Source: Paenibacillus sp. DMB5 (GTDB lineage Bacteria > Bacillota > Bacilli > Paenibacillales > Paenibacillaceae). From it: a DNA stretch of 64,000 bases. Below the pieces are notes generated by a model that worked only from the letters and a program-made list of their open reading frames with translations, was not told the origin of the DNA and searched no databases. A program made the translations under genes and the position numbers. Where the stretch lies: contig NZ_LRAC01000132.1 of NCBI RefSeq assembly GCF_001517085.1, positions 1 to 64,000 of the forward strand. The letters are read 5' to 3'. Shown here piece after piece: positions 41,186 to 50,931 of this stretch. Position 1 is the first letter of the stretch, and each line of letters starts with the position of its first letter.

Positions 41186-41258
41186 GTTCGTAACCCCGGG
41201 TGTGTGACAGCAGGAGAATAAGAGCGGCTCTAGAGCAGCGGCCTGCCGGCAGCCTAAC

Positions 41259-42374
41259 CTATTTCTTCCGTTTGGCGGCAAGCCGCCGCAGTTCGCTGAC
41301 GACCAGCGCAGCGGAATCCCGTTTGCCCAGACGTCTGGACGATTCCGCCATGCTGCTCCGCAGTGACTCTGCCCCGATGATCCGCTGAACGGCTTCATGC
41401 AGCGCCTTGCCGGTCAAATCCTTCTCCAGCAGTACAACTGCCGCTCCTTCACGTTCCAGCTGCCTTGCATTCGCTTCCTGGTGATTGTTCGTCACATTAG
41501 GGGACGGAATGAGGACGGAGGGAATACCCAAAGCCGTAATCTCGGCCAAAAAGGAGGCGCCCGCCCGGTTCACAATCAGCGAGGTACAGGCCAGCACCTC
41601 GGGCATATTGTGGACATAAGGGAGCACATGCAGCCAGCTTGGCTCTCCCCCGAGCTTTTGACGCAGGGCCTTGCGGGTTTCTTCAAAGTAAGACTCGCCT
41701 GTAACATAAACATAATGAACTCCATTACCCTTACCCACAAACGGTACCATCTCAATCATTGCCCGGTTAATCGCCTTGGCTCCGCCGCTGCCGCCGACCA
41801 CAAGCACAACCGTACTTCCTTCAGGTATGCCAAGGGACGCATAACCGCGCTGCGGGCTTGCAGCTGTGACCGTTGTAGCTCTTGGATTACCGGTATAGAT
41901 GACGTTTTTGCCGCCCGGAAAAGCGGATTCTGTGCCTTCAAAGCTTACGGCTACCGTATCGGCATAACGGCTCAGAAATTTATTAGTCAGTCCGGGAATC
42001 GCATTCTGTTCATGGATAAGCGTCGGAATCCCGAGACGGGAGGCCGCGTATACTACAGGGCCGCATACATACCCTCCTGTGCCGATAACGACATCAGGCT
42101 TGAACTCGCGCAGCATTTCCTTGGAGGCCTTAACCCCCTTCAGAAAACGCATAATCGTCTTTACATTGTCCATGGAAATCTTCCGGCGGAAGCCGGTAAT
42201 ATCAATAGCTTTAAAGGGAAGATTCTCCTGGGGAACGAGCCTGCTCTCCAGACCGCGTTTGCCGCCGATATAGAGAAATGCCGCTCCTCCCTCTTCCGCT
42301 TCAAGCTGTCTGGCGACAGCAACGGCGGGATAAATATGCCCCCCCGTGCCACCGCCGCTTAATACGATACGCAT
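41259..42374 (-). CDS. murG: UDP-GlcNAc:lipid I N-acetylglucosaminyltransferase
   Basis: MurG converts lipid I to lipid II on the inner membrane face. The 371-residue GT28 protein starts MRIVLSGGGTGGHIYPAVAVA (ATG 42374, SD AGGTG). It has the G-loop GTGGHIYP, IHEQNAIPGLTNK, the third Gly-rich loop VVGGSGGAKAIN and the UDP-GlcNAc site RAGASFLAEITALGIPSVLIP. Complete. It starts 5 nt after the ftsW/spoVE stop. Confidence 0.97.
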   Translation of the reverse strand: MRIVLSGGGTGGHIYPAVAVARQLEAEEGGAAFLYIGGKRGLESRLVPQENLPFKAIDITGFRRKISMDNVKTIMRFLKGVKASKEMLREFKPDVVIGTGGYVCGPVVYAASRLGIPTLIHEQNAIPGLTNKFLSRYADTVAVSFEGTESAFPGGKNVIYTGNPRATTVTAASPQRGYASLGIPEGSTVVLVVGGSGGAKAINRAMIEMVPFVGKGNGVHYVYVTGESYFEETRKALRQKLGGEPSWLHVLPYVHNMPEVLACTSLIVNRAGASFLAEITALGIPSVLIPSPNVTNNHQEANARQLEREGAAVVLLEKDLTGKALHEAVQRIIGAESLRSSMAESSRRLGKRDSAALVVSELRRLAAKRKK

Positions 42375-42379
42375 CTCTT

Positions 42380-43477
42380 TCACCTCGCATAACGGGATAG
42401 ATTCAGTAAAATGCCGAGTGCCGTGAGCATCAGGGTCAGTGAAGATCCCCCGTAACTGATCAGCGGAAGGGTAATACCGGTTACCGGCATCATTCCGATA
42501 ACCACACCAATGTTAATGATGACCTGGACAGCGACCATACTGACAATTCCTACCGCCAGATAGCTGCCGAACCGGTCAGGCAGGCTCATCGCCACCTTCA
42601 TTCCCCGCCAGATCAGAATCAGGAAGAGGATCAGCACCGCGATTCCCCCGATGAAACCCAGCTCCTCAGTAAGTATGGAAAAAATAAAATCAGTCTGCGG
42701 CTCCGGCACATAGCTGTATTTCTGCCGGCTCATCCCCAGCCCGAGACCGCCCAGCCCTCCGGGGCCAATCGCATAAAGGGACTGGATAATCTGATATCCG
42801 GCGCCAAGCGGATCGGACCAGGGATCAAGAAAGGCTGTAATCCGCTTCAGCCGGTAAGGTGCAGCGGCAATCAGCCCGGCAAAGCCGAGCACCCCCAGCC
42901 CCCCGAGCGAGAGCAGGTGCTTCATCCGGGCGCCTGCCGTGAAGACCATCATAAGCGCCGCACCGAACATTACGGTGCCTGTGCCGAGGTCCGGCTGGAG
43001 CATAATCAGCGCGAACGCCGAGCCGATCAGGGCGAGCGGCGGCAGCAGCCCGCGCGTGAAGGAGGAGATGTCATAATCATCCTTGCCCAGCCAGTTGGCC
43101 AGGAACAGAATCATCCCCATCTTCATAAACTCGGAGGGCTGAATGCCGAAGCTGCTGATCCCCAGCCAGCTCCGAGCACCGCCGCGGACTACCCCGATGC
43201 CCGGAATTAGAACCAGGACAAGCAGGATGAAGCAGAGGATCAGTGCAGGCCGTGCAAACTTCTTCAGAATCAGATAATCCGTGTTGGCGGTTACGAACAT
43301 TGCACCAAGGCCAAGTCCGGCGAACAGCAGCTGTCTTTTGACAAAATAAAACGAATCGCCATAATTGCGGAAGCCCAGGACAGATCCGGCGCTGTAAACC
43401 ATCACCATGCCGATGACCAGCAGGGCAAGTATGGGGATCAGCAGCCAGATGTCAGGCGCATGACGCGATTTGTTCAT
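42380..43477 (-). CDS. spoVE: SEDS peptidoglycan polymerase (FtsW/SpoVE)
   Basis: SEDS proteins polymerise lipid II together with a class B PBP. The 365-residue protein has about ten membrane spans. SEDS marks are SWLGISSFGIQPSEFMKMG, IMLQPDLGTGTV, GAGYQIIQSLYAIGPGGLGGLGLG with QKYSYVPEPQTDFIFSI, and PLISYGGSS at the end. The start is ATG 43477 with SD AGAGGTG; the upstream GTG overlaps the SD. Gene order (between murD and murG, near spoVD) fits spoVE, though FtsW is an equally valid name. Confidence 0.93.
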   Translation of the reverse strand: MNKSRHAPDIWLLIPILALLVIGMVMVYSAGSVLGFRNYGDSFYFVKRQLLFAGLGLGAMFVTANTDYLILKKFARPALILCFILLVLVLIPGIGVVRGGARSWLGISSFGIQPSEFMKMGMILFLANWLGKDDYDISSFTRGLLPPLALIGSAFALIMLQPDLGTGTVMFGAALMMVFTAGARMKHLLSLGGLGVLGFAGLIAAAPYRLKRITAFLDPWSDPLGAGYQIIQSLYAIGPGGLGGLGLGMSRQKYSYVPEPQTDFIFSILTEELGFIGGIAVLILFLILIWRGMKVAMSLPDRFGSYLAVGIVSMVAVQVIINIGVVIGMMPVTGITLPLISYGGSSLTLMLTALGILLNLSRYAR

Positions 43478-43526
43478 CAGGAGCACACCTCTTGCATCCG
43501 TAGTAGGGGCTTATCCACCCCCCTAC

Positions 43527-44945
43527 TTAAAGGTTATGCACCGCCTCTTTAAAAATACGCCCGCGCTCCTCATAGGATGTAAACATATCCCAGCTGGCGC
43601 ATGCAGGAGATAAGAGAACGACCTCTCCCGGTTCTGCAAGAGCGGAAGCCTCCCGCACAGCCTGCTGCAGCACGGCGGCGGCACTCTCCCCATTATCGAC
43701 GGAGATGATATGCTTTACTCCTGCCATTGCGGCAACCTTCGCCAGCTTGTCCCGGGTCTCACCCAGGACCACGATACCTTTCAGGCCGCCTAGGACAGGC
43801 AGCAGCTCCATATAATCGGAGCCGCGGTCAAGACCTCCGGCAATCAGCACCAGCGGCTGCTTGAAGGAGCCCAGCGCCATGGTTGTCGCTTTGGAATTGG
43901 TAGCTTTGGAATTGTTATAGTAGGCAGTACCCGCCTTCTCTGCCACATACTCCAGCCGGTGCTCAACACCGCGGAACGATGCCAGCACGCCGCCAAGCAC
44001 AGCAGGATCTGCCCCTGCGGAAATGGCAATGCCGCAGGCTGCCAGCGCGTTCTCTACATTGAAGCGGCCGGGCAGGCCGATTGAGCTGACCTTGGCTATC
44101 TCGGTTTCACTCTCACTGTAATCGCGGTAAACGATCACCCGTTCCAGATCATCCTCTGTATCCGGCACATAAGAAGGCCGGACGAATATTCCCTGGACCA
44201 GCTCCTCGGTCATCGAGAAGGGCAGAATGCCTGCCTTGATATAAGGAACAAGCTCACGGCAGACCGGATCATCCCAGTTCAGCACCGCAGTGTCTTCGGG
44301 CTTCTGGTTGGCAAAGAGCTTCGCTTTGGAGGCCACATAGTCCTCCATGCCGCCGTGATAGTCGAGATGGGTCTCCGCCACGTTCAGCAGCGCGCCCACC
44401 TTCGGGCGGAATGTCTCCGTCCCTTTAAGCTGGAAGCTGCTCAGCTCTACTACCATCCAGTTATCGTCGCGCGCCTCTTGCGCAGCCTGAGATAGCGGTG
44501 TGCCGATATTTCCGGCGACAATCGGGTTCATACCGGCAGCGTCCAGCATTTTGCCTACCCAGGTTGTTGTTGTCGTCTTGCCGTTGGAGCCAGTAATGCC
44601 GATCATCGGCGCCGCACAGATACGGTAAGCCACCTCCACCTCGGTTACAATTTCGATACCGAGCTCCAGTGCCTTTTGTACCGGGGGCACGGAATACGGG
44701 ATTCCCGGATTCTTCACCACAAGGCTTACGCCTTCGTGAATCAGGCCGTCCGGATGCCCTCCGCATATAACAGAAATTCCCAAAGATTCCAGTTCGGAAG
44801 CTTCGGGACTTTGCTCTCTTTCCTTTTTATCGTTGACCGTGACAACCGCTCCACGTTCATGCAGTACTTTGGCCACCTGGACTCCGCTTTTTGCGAGCCC
44901 CAGGACGACCACCTCCCTGCCTTTGTATTCATCTGGATGCTTCAT
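43527..44945 (-). CDS. murD: UDP-N-acetylmuramoylalanine-D-glutamate ligase
   Basis: MurD adds D-Glu to UDP-MurNAc-L-Ala. The 472-residue protein has the N-terminal Rossmann-like domain (VVVLGLAKSGVQVAKVL), the ATP loop IGITGSNGKTTTTTW, the Mur signature VELSSFQLKGTETFRP, NVAETHLDYHG, the Asn-containing YYNNSKATNSKATTMAL and the C-terminal LLSPACASWDMF. It begins 3 nt after the mraY stop. Confidence 0.97.
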   Translation of the reverse strand: MKHPDEYKGREVVVLGLAKSGVQVAKVLHERGAVVTVNDKKEREQSPEASELESLGISVICGGHPDGLIHEGVSLVVKNPGIPYSVPPVQKALELGIEIVTEVEVAYRICAAPMIGITGSNGKTTTTTWVGKMLDAAGMNPIVAGNIGTPLSQAAQEARDDNWMVVELSSFQLKGTETFRPKVGALLNVAETHLDYHGGMEDYVASKAKLFANQKPEDTAVLNWDDPVCRELVPYIKAGILPFSMTEELVQGIFVRPSYVPDTEDDLERVIVYRDYSESETEIAKVSSIGLPGRFNVENALAACGIAISAGADPAVLGGVLASFRGVEHRLEYVAEKAGTAYYNNSKATNSKATTMALGSFKQPLVLIAGGLDRGSDYMELLPVLGGLKGIVVLGETRDKLAKVAAMAGVKHIISVDNGESAAAVLQQAVREASALAEPGEVVLLSPACASWDMFTSYEERGRIFKEAVHNL

Positions 44946-44948
44946 TCC

Positions 44949-45913
44949 TTACAACCCCTTGCTCAAGATTAGTCCTACAGCCGCAAGCAGCAGGCTTACC
45001 GCCCAGAAAGTCGTAACAACACGCCACTCCGACCAGCCTCCAAGCTCAAAATGATGATGGATCGGGCTCATGCGGAAGATGCGCTTGCGCGTGTTTTGAA
45101 AGATGCCACCTGCAGCACGACGGACAGCATTTCAATTACGAATACACCGCCGATCACCACAAAGAGCAGCTCGCTTTTAGTCACAATGGCAATAGCCCCG
45201 ATGGCGCCGCCAATCCCGAAGGAACCGAAATCCCCCATAAATACTTTGGCCGGATGGGCATTAAACACCAGAAACCCGAGCACTGCGCCGATCATTGCAG
45301 CCGCACATACCCCAGCGGCAATTGAGGTTGCCTGCATGGCGACAACTGCAAAGGCGGCAAGGGCAATTGCACTGACTCCGGACAAAAGTCCGTCAACTCC
45401 ATCCGTGAAGTTTACGGCATTGGTGACCGCCATCATCATGATGACGATAAACGGATAATAGAACCAGGCGCCCCAGTCAAAGCTGATGTCCGTGCCCGGT
45501 ATGCTGATTCCGGTATTGTGGCCGGCATTGAACAGCAGGATGCTCAGCACTATGCCTACCAGAAGCTGGCCCGCCAGCTTTTGGCGTGCCGTAAGCCCCA
45601 GGGAGCGTTTAAAGGCAATTTTGATGTAGTCATCGAGGAACCCGATCAGCCCGTAGCCAAGCGTAGCCACCAAAAGAACATAAAAATCCGAATTCACTAC
45701 AGAAAACTTTAAGAAGGATAGCGTGAACGCCACCATAATGATAATACCGCCCATAGTCGGTGTTCCCGCTTTTTTCAAATGGGATTGCGGTCCGTCGTCC
45801 CGTACCTGCTGTCCGAATTTCATTCTGCGCAGCAGCGGAATGAATAGCGGAGCGGCAATGACCGCAAGGATAAAGGATACAGCAATAGTCAGCAGCAGAA
45901 GTTGATAATCCAT
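44949..45913 (-). CDS. mraY: Phospho-MurNAc-pentapeptide transferase, frame broken near the C-terminus
   Basis: MraY makes lipid I from UDP-MurNAc-pentapeptide and undecaprenyl phosphate in the membrane. Residues 1-275 follow the family: QQVRDDGPQSHLKKAGTPTMGG, the catalytic DDYIK, TNAVNFTDGVDGLLSG, and the Asp in FMGDFGSFGIGGAIG. After SFKT the frame breaks near 45087-45093. The other frame continues RKRIFRMSPIHHHFELGGW, with the catalytic His triad, and a last membrane span to a stop at 44949. 965 nt plus one base gives 321 residues, the normal size. MraY is essential and usually single-copy, so a missing base in the sequence is the best explanation. Confidence 0.92.
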
Positions 45914-45933
45914 GGGTACACCCCCTCCAGTAT

Positions 45934-47339
45934 TTATGTCTGTTTAAAATGTTCGTTAAGGCTGTTCAGCGCCTCTTCCAGGCGCATGCCTCTTGACGCT
46001 TTGAACAGCACGATGTCCTTGGAGCTGCATTTGCTGTTCAGGGCAGCAGACAGCTCTGCCTTATCAGTAAAGGCCGATACCCGCTCAGGCCCGAAGCTTT
46101 TGACTGCGGCTTCAGCCAAAAAGGCTGATAGCGGTCCATAAGTAAAGACCAGATCCGTCAACGCCGGATCCAGATATTCGCCGATTTCCCGGTGGAAATC
46201 GCTTCATTAGGCCCAAGTTCCAGCATGTCCCCCAGCACAGCAACCCGTTTGCCGTCTGTTTTCATAGACTGGAGCACATCAATAGCAGCCTTCATGGAGG
46301 TAGGACTGGCATTATAGGCGTCGTTCAGCAGCGTCAGTCCGGAGGCCGTTACGATCACTTCGATCCGCATGCCGGTCAGCTTGAGCCGTTTCAGCCCTTC
46401 TTCAATATTCGCCTCGCTAACCCCGTAATGCCGGGCAACCGCAAATGCAGCCAGTGCATTACTGACATTGTGGCGGCCCGGAAGCGGCAGTGTAAAAGCA
46501 CGCTCCTCAGCAAGGTAGACGGTTGTAAACGTCATTCCCCCGATATGCGTCATCATCCCTGTCGGATAAACATCGTTATCGGCAGCAAAACCGAAACGCA
46601 CAGATTTCATACCTTCTTGCGCTTGGAAAGCAGTTTCTGCCATAACTTCGGCGAGCAGCGGTTCATCGCCGTTATAGATAAGCAGTCCGCCAGGCTTTAA
46701 TCCTTCAGCAATTTCCAGCTTGGCCCGGGCAATTTCTTTGCGGGAGCCCAGCTGCAGCAGATGCGATTCCCCTATATTTGTAATAACCGCAACGTCGGGA
46801 GCGGCAAGCGAAGCCAGCAGAGCAATTTCTCCCCGCGAGCTCATGCCCATCTCGAGTACGGCTATCTCGGTATCCTCGCTCATGGAAAGCACTGTAAGCG
46901 GCAGCCCGATATGGTTGTTGAAGTTTCCCTGAGTTTTATGAACCTTGTATTGTCCCTCCAGCAGGGAGGTAACGATATCCTTGGTTGTCGTTTTGCCGTT
47001 ACTGCCCGTTATACCCACAACCTGCGCGCCTGTTTCGCTTAAATAAGCGGCAGCCAGTCTCTGCAAGGCAGCCAGTGTATCCTCAACCAGAATGACCGCG
47101 CCTTCCGGTGCAGCATCCTTATCCCGCTGCCAGAGTGTGGCGCCAGCCCCGGCAGTGAGTGCCGCCGCACTGTAATCATGCCCGTCAAAATTGTCTCCAG
47201 TAAGCGGGACAAACAGGCAGCCTGATGTGATTTTGCGGGAGTCGGTAATGACTCCCGCTATCTCCAATTCCGGATCTGCAGCAGAACCTAATGTTCCTCC
47301 GCACATGTCAGCGATTTTTTGCAGCGTTCTTGTAATCAA
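45934..47339 (-). CDS. murF: UDP-MurNAc-tripeptide-D-Ala-D-Ala ligase, frame broken
   Basis: MurF adds D-Ala-D-Ala to the stem peptide. The TTG start overlaps the murE stop (TTGA). The protein has VVGITGSNGKTTTKDIV, NFNNHIGLPLTVL, the Mur signature VLEMGMSSRGEI, LLNDAYNASPTSM and VLGDMLELGPNEAI. Then the frame breaks near 46194-46198. The other frame gives HREIGEYLDPALTDLVFTYG, FKASRGMRLEEAL and a stop at 45934. Length 1406 nt is one base short of a 468-residue protein. A sequencing deletion is likelier than loss of this essential enzyme. Confidence 0.92.
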
Positions 47340-48823
47340 TAGCTTCGGCCCCTTATAACTTCTTTGGCGACAAGGCGGTCATCGAAATCATGAACCACTC
47401 CGCCGATCAGCTGGTAGGTCTCATGACCTTTCCCCGCAATCAATACTACATCGCCGGGGCTTGCCATTTCAATAGCATTTCTGATCGCCTCCCGGCGGTC
47501 CGGAATCATCTCATAACGCTCCTGCGGAACCCCGTCTTCCTTGAGGCCGGCTTCAATATCCTGCAGAATCAGCAGGGGTTCCTCTGTCCGCGGGTTATCC
47601 GATGTCACGAATACATGGTCGCTGTATTTCGCGGCAATTTTGCCCATAAGCGGGCGTTTTGTCTTATCCCGGTCCCCGCCGCATCCGAACACGGTCAGCA
47701 CCCTGCCGCCGGCGAACTCGCAAACGGCCTTCAGCACATTCTCCAGTCCATCCGGTGTATGCGCATAGTCAACAATAACAGCAAAATCCTGCCCTGCATC
47801 AACTGATTCCACACGACCGGCCACCCCTGCCACCGACTCCAGACTTGCTTTAATCTCTTCCAGCGGGATATCTTCGAGCAGTGCGGCGGTTATCGCAGCC
47901 AGGGCGTTATATACATTGAATTTGCCGACCATGCGCAGCGAAATATCAGCCTCTCCCTTAAACGTATCCACATGGAAAAATGTTCCTTTTGCTGTAATCG
48001 ATATTTGCGATGCCCTGACGTTGGCGTTATTATCAATGCCGTATGTAATCACTTCCGCTGCAGTCTGGGCGGCAAAATAAGCGCTCGCTTCATCATCGGC
48101 ATTCAGCACTGCGTACTTACGCTCTTCTTTCCAGGGTGAAATGACGTTGCCCAGACGGGAGAAGAACAGCCCTTTGGCCGCACGGTACTCCTCCATCGTA
48201 TGATGGTAATCCAGATGATCCTGGGTCAGGTTTGTAAAAATCGCTGTGCGGTAGTCCGTGCCTTTTACCCGCCCCTGCTCAAGCGCATGGGAGGATACTT
48301 CCATGACACAGCATTCCACACCTTTCAGCGCCATGTCGTTCAGTGTACGCTGCAGCTCAAGAGACTCCTGCGTCGTGCCGGAAGCCGGATAGGTCTGGCC
48401 GTCATATTGGAGCTGGATCGTGCCGATAAGTCCGGTTTTCAGCCCGTGATCGGACATAATCCGCTCAATGAGATAGGTGGTCGTTGTTTTGCCGTTCGTT
48501 CCGGTCACGCCGATCATTTTCATACGGCTGCTCGGTGAACCGAAGAAGGCATTTCCGAGTACGGACATGGCAAACCGGCAGTCATCGACGATCAGCTGCG
48601 GCAGATCCAGATCCAGCTTCCGTTCAACTACCAGCGCTGCAGCGCCTCCGGCTGCCGCCTGGGGTGCATAATCGTGGCCGTCCACCGTAAAACCAGGCAG
48701 ACAGATAAACAAATCGCCGGGCTTAACCTTCCGGGAATCTGTCTGTAGATTTACAATCTCGGTTTCCCCGTCTCCATACAGGCGCGAAGCCGCAAGACAA
48801 GAAGATAATTCTTTTAATTTCAT
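47336..48823 (-). CDS. murE: UDP-MurNAc-tripeptide synthetase, meso-DAP type
   Basis: MurE adds the third amino acid of the peptidoglycan stem. The 495-residue protein has the N-terminal uridine-binding segment LQTDSRKVKPGDLFICLPG, the ATP loop IGVTGTNGKTTTTYL, MEVSSHALEQGRVKG, FTNLTQDHLDYH and the DNPR motif (SDNPRTEEP), which marks meso-diaminopimelate specificity. Start ATG 48823 (MKLKELSSCL) has SD GAGGG; the TTG seven codons upstream contains the SD. Confidence 0.97.
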   Translation of the reverse strand: MKLKELSSCLAASRLYGDGETEIVNLQTDSRKVKPGDLFICLPGFTVDGHDYAPQAAAGGAAALVVERKLDLDLPQLIVDDCRFAMSVLGNAFFGSPSSRMKMIGVTGTNGKTTTTYLIERIMSDHGLKTGLIGTIQLQYDGQTYPASGTTQESLELQRTLNDMALKGVECCVMEVSSHALEQGRVKGTDYRTAIFTNLTQDHLDYHHTMEEYRAAKGLFFSRLGNVISPWKEERKYAVLNADDEASAYFAAQTAAEVITYGIDNNANVRASQISITAKGTFFHVDTFKGEADISLRMVGKFNVYNALAAITAALLEDIPLEEIKASLESVAGVAGRVESVDAGQDFAVIVDYAHTPDGLENVLKAVCEFAGGRVLTVFGCGGDRDKTKRPLMGKIAAKYSDHVFVTSDNPRTEEPLLILQDIEAGLKEDGVPQERYEMIPDRREAIRNAIEMASPGDVVLIAGKGHETYQLIGGVVHDFDDRLVAKEVIRGRSY

Positions 48824-48874
48824 AACTAATCCCTCACTCTGCAATTTCGGATAAGAAGACTGGCCCTACCTCTA

Positions 48875-50799
48875 TCATTGACTGGAATTCCCCATATAAA
48901 TCCTGATGGTTGAGCCTTGTTCAACCCTTGCTCCAGCTTTCGGAGCCTGATTAATGACAGTGTTGCCGGTGCCTGAACGAACTAATGTAAAATTCATGTT
49001 CAGGTCCTCGTAAATGTCCTGGACTGTAGCTCCTGTTAGATCGGGAACCGTAACAATCGGAGTTTCACCTAATTTATAGGTTTTGGGAAGCTGGTCTGTT
49101 CGTTCAGGTACTTTCAGATAATGCAGGGAATCCTCCAGAATGTTCTGTACGATCGGAGCAGCTACAACCCCCCCGAACTGTATTCCCTTAGGATTATCAA
49201 CCGCAGTGTAAACTACAATCTGCGGATCATCCGCAGGAGCAAAGCCGATGAATGAAACAATGTGCTCGGTCGGAGAATAGCGGCCGTTAACTACCTTTTG
49301 TGCCGTCCCTGTTTTGCCTCCCACCCGGTAGCCGTCAATAAAAGCCGGCCGGCCGTGCCTTTGGCAACCACGCTCTCAAGGGCAGCCCGCACCTTCTTCG
49401 AAGTTTCCTCCGAAATGACCTGCCGGACTTCCTTGGGCTGAACCTCGGATACGGTCTCGCCCGTCTCCGGATTGATCCAGGCCTTGGCCACGTGCGGGGT
49501 ATACAGCTTGCCGCCGTTAATGGCTGCTGATACTGCAGCAATCTGCTGAATCGGCGTTACCGAGACGCCTTGGCCGAAAGCGGTTGTGGCAAGCTCCACA
49601 GGTCCAACCTGAGACAGCTTGAACAAAATACCGCTGGCCTCTCCGTTCAAATCTATACCTGTTTTCGTCCCGAACCCGAAATCACGGATATATTTGAACA
49701 AGGTCTCCTTGCCGAGCCTTTGGCCCAGGGCGACAAACCCGGGGTTGCAGGAATTCTCGACTACTTCAAGGAAGGTCTGGCTGCCGTGCCCGCCCTTTTT
49801 CCAGCAGCGGAGCCTGGCGCCTCCGACCTCGGCATAGCCCGGATCAAAAAACCGCTCATTCTGCAAATCTACCTTATTCTCCTCCAGCGCCGCTGCAAGT
49901 GTAATGATCTTGAAGGTGGAACCCGGTTCGTAGGTCATCCAGATAGGCAGATTGCGGTTATAAACCTCAGCATCGTATTCCTTGTAAGAGCCCGGCTCAT
50001 AGCCCGGCCGGCTGGCCATTGCCAGTATCTCGCCGTTTTTGGGGTTCATTGCAATCGACCATGCACCCTGTGCCTGATACTTCACCATCGCCTGATCCAG
50101 CTCACGCTCCATAATTGACTGGATCTGCTTATCAATGGTCAGCTGCAGGCTGAGCCCCTCCTGGGGTTCGTGATATTTCTCGGAGGAGCCCGGCATCAGC
50201 CTTCCTCCCGCATCGGACAGATAGGAGACATTGCCTGCAATTCCTTTGAGCAGCTTATCATAAATGCTCTCTATGCCCGTAATCCCCTGGTTATCGATTC
50301 CGGTAAACCCGAGAATATGTGCTGCCAGATCACCATAAGGATAGTACCGTTTGTTGTCCTCAGCCACAACGATGCCCGGCAGCTGCAAATCACGGATGCT
50401 CGCGGCAAGCTCCATCGTAATTTTGCGGCCGCCGGGCTGTAGCTTAACCGATGACTCACGTTTGGACATCAGAGTGACCAGCTTCTCCTCAGTCATGCCA
50501 AGGAGCGGAGCCAGCTGCTGTGCCGTCTTTTGCTTATCCTTAACCTGCACGGGAACGGCATAAACCGTAGGCGAGCTGACATTATAAGCCAGTGCAACAC
50601 CTTCACGGTCCAGTATCTCTCCGCGCTTGGCGGTATAAGGAATATTGCGGCGCCACGACTCCTCCGCCTTGGCGCTCAGCTTCTCGCCCTGATAGAGCTG
50701 GACATAGGCAAGACGTACAGCCAGTGAACCGAATAACACAGCCAGTCCCAGCAGTGTCCACAGCATTCTCCGCCGGGTTACAACCTTTGAAACCTTCAT
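48875..50799 (-). CDS. spoVD: Class B PBP of the SpoVD type, frame broken
   Basis: SpoVD is a transpeptidase needed for spore cortex, paired with SpoVE. The N-terminal frame has a membrane anchor (about 12-34), the PBP dimerisation domain with AKRGEILDREG, and active site EPGSTFK (S294, K297) and ENSCNPGF. The frame breaks in a GGCCGGCC run near 49343-49355. The other frame resumes with FIDGYRV, the KTG motif in VGGKTGTAQK, FIGFAPADDPQIVVY and one PASTA domain (VPDLTGATVQDIYEDL). 1925 nt is one base short of 641 residues. Likely a sequencing error, since both halves are well conserved. Confidence 0.9.
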
Positions 50800-50931
50800 A
50801 CCGCGTTCCCCCGCTTTCCCTCGTAATAGACATGATCTCTTATCTTCATGACTATTCGGGACAAACAGGGGTTAGAACAAGCCCTTGTAAGGGCAAAGAG
50901 AGATAACAATAGGCTGAATTTGCGGATAGAC

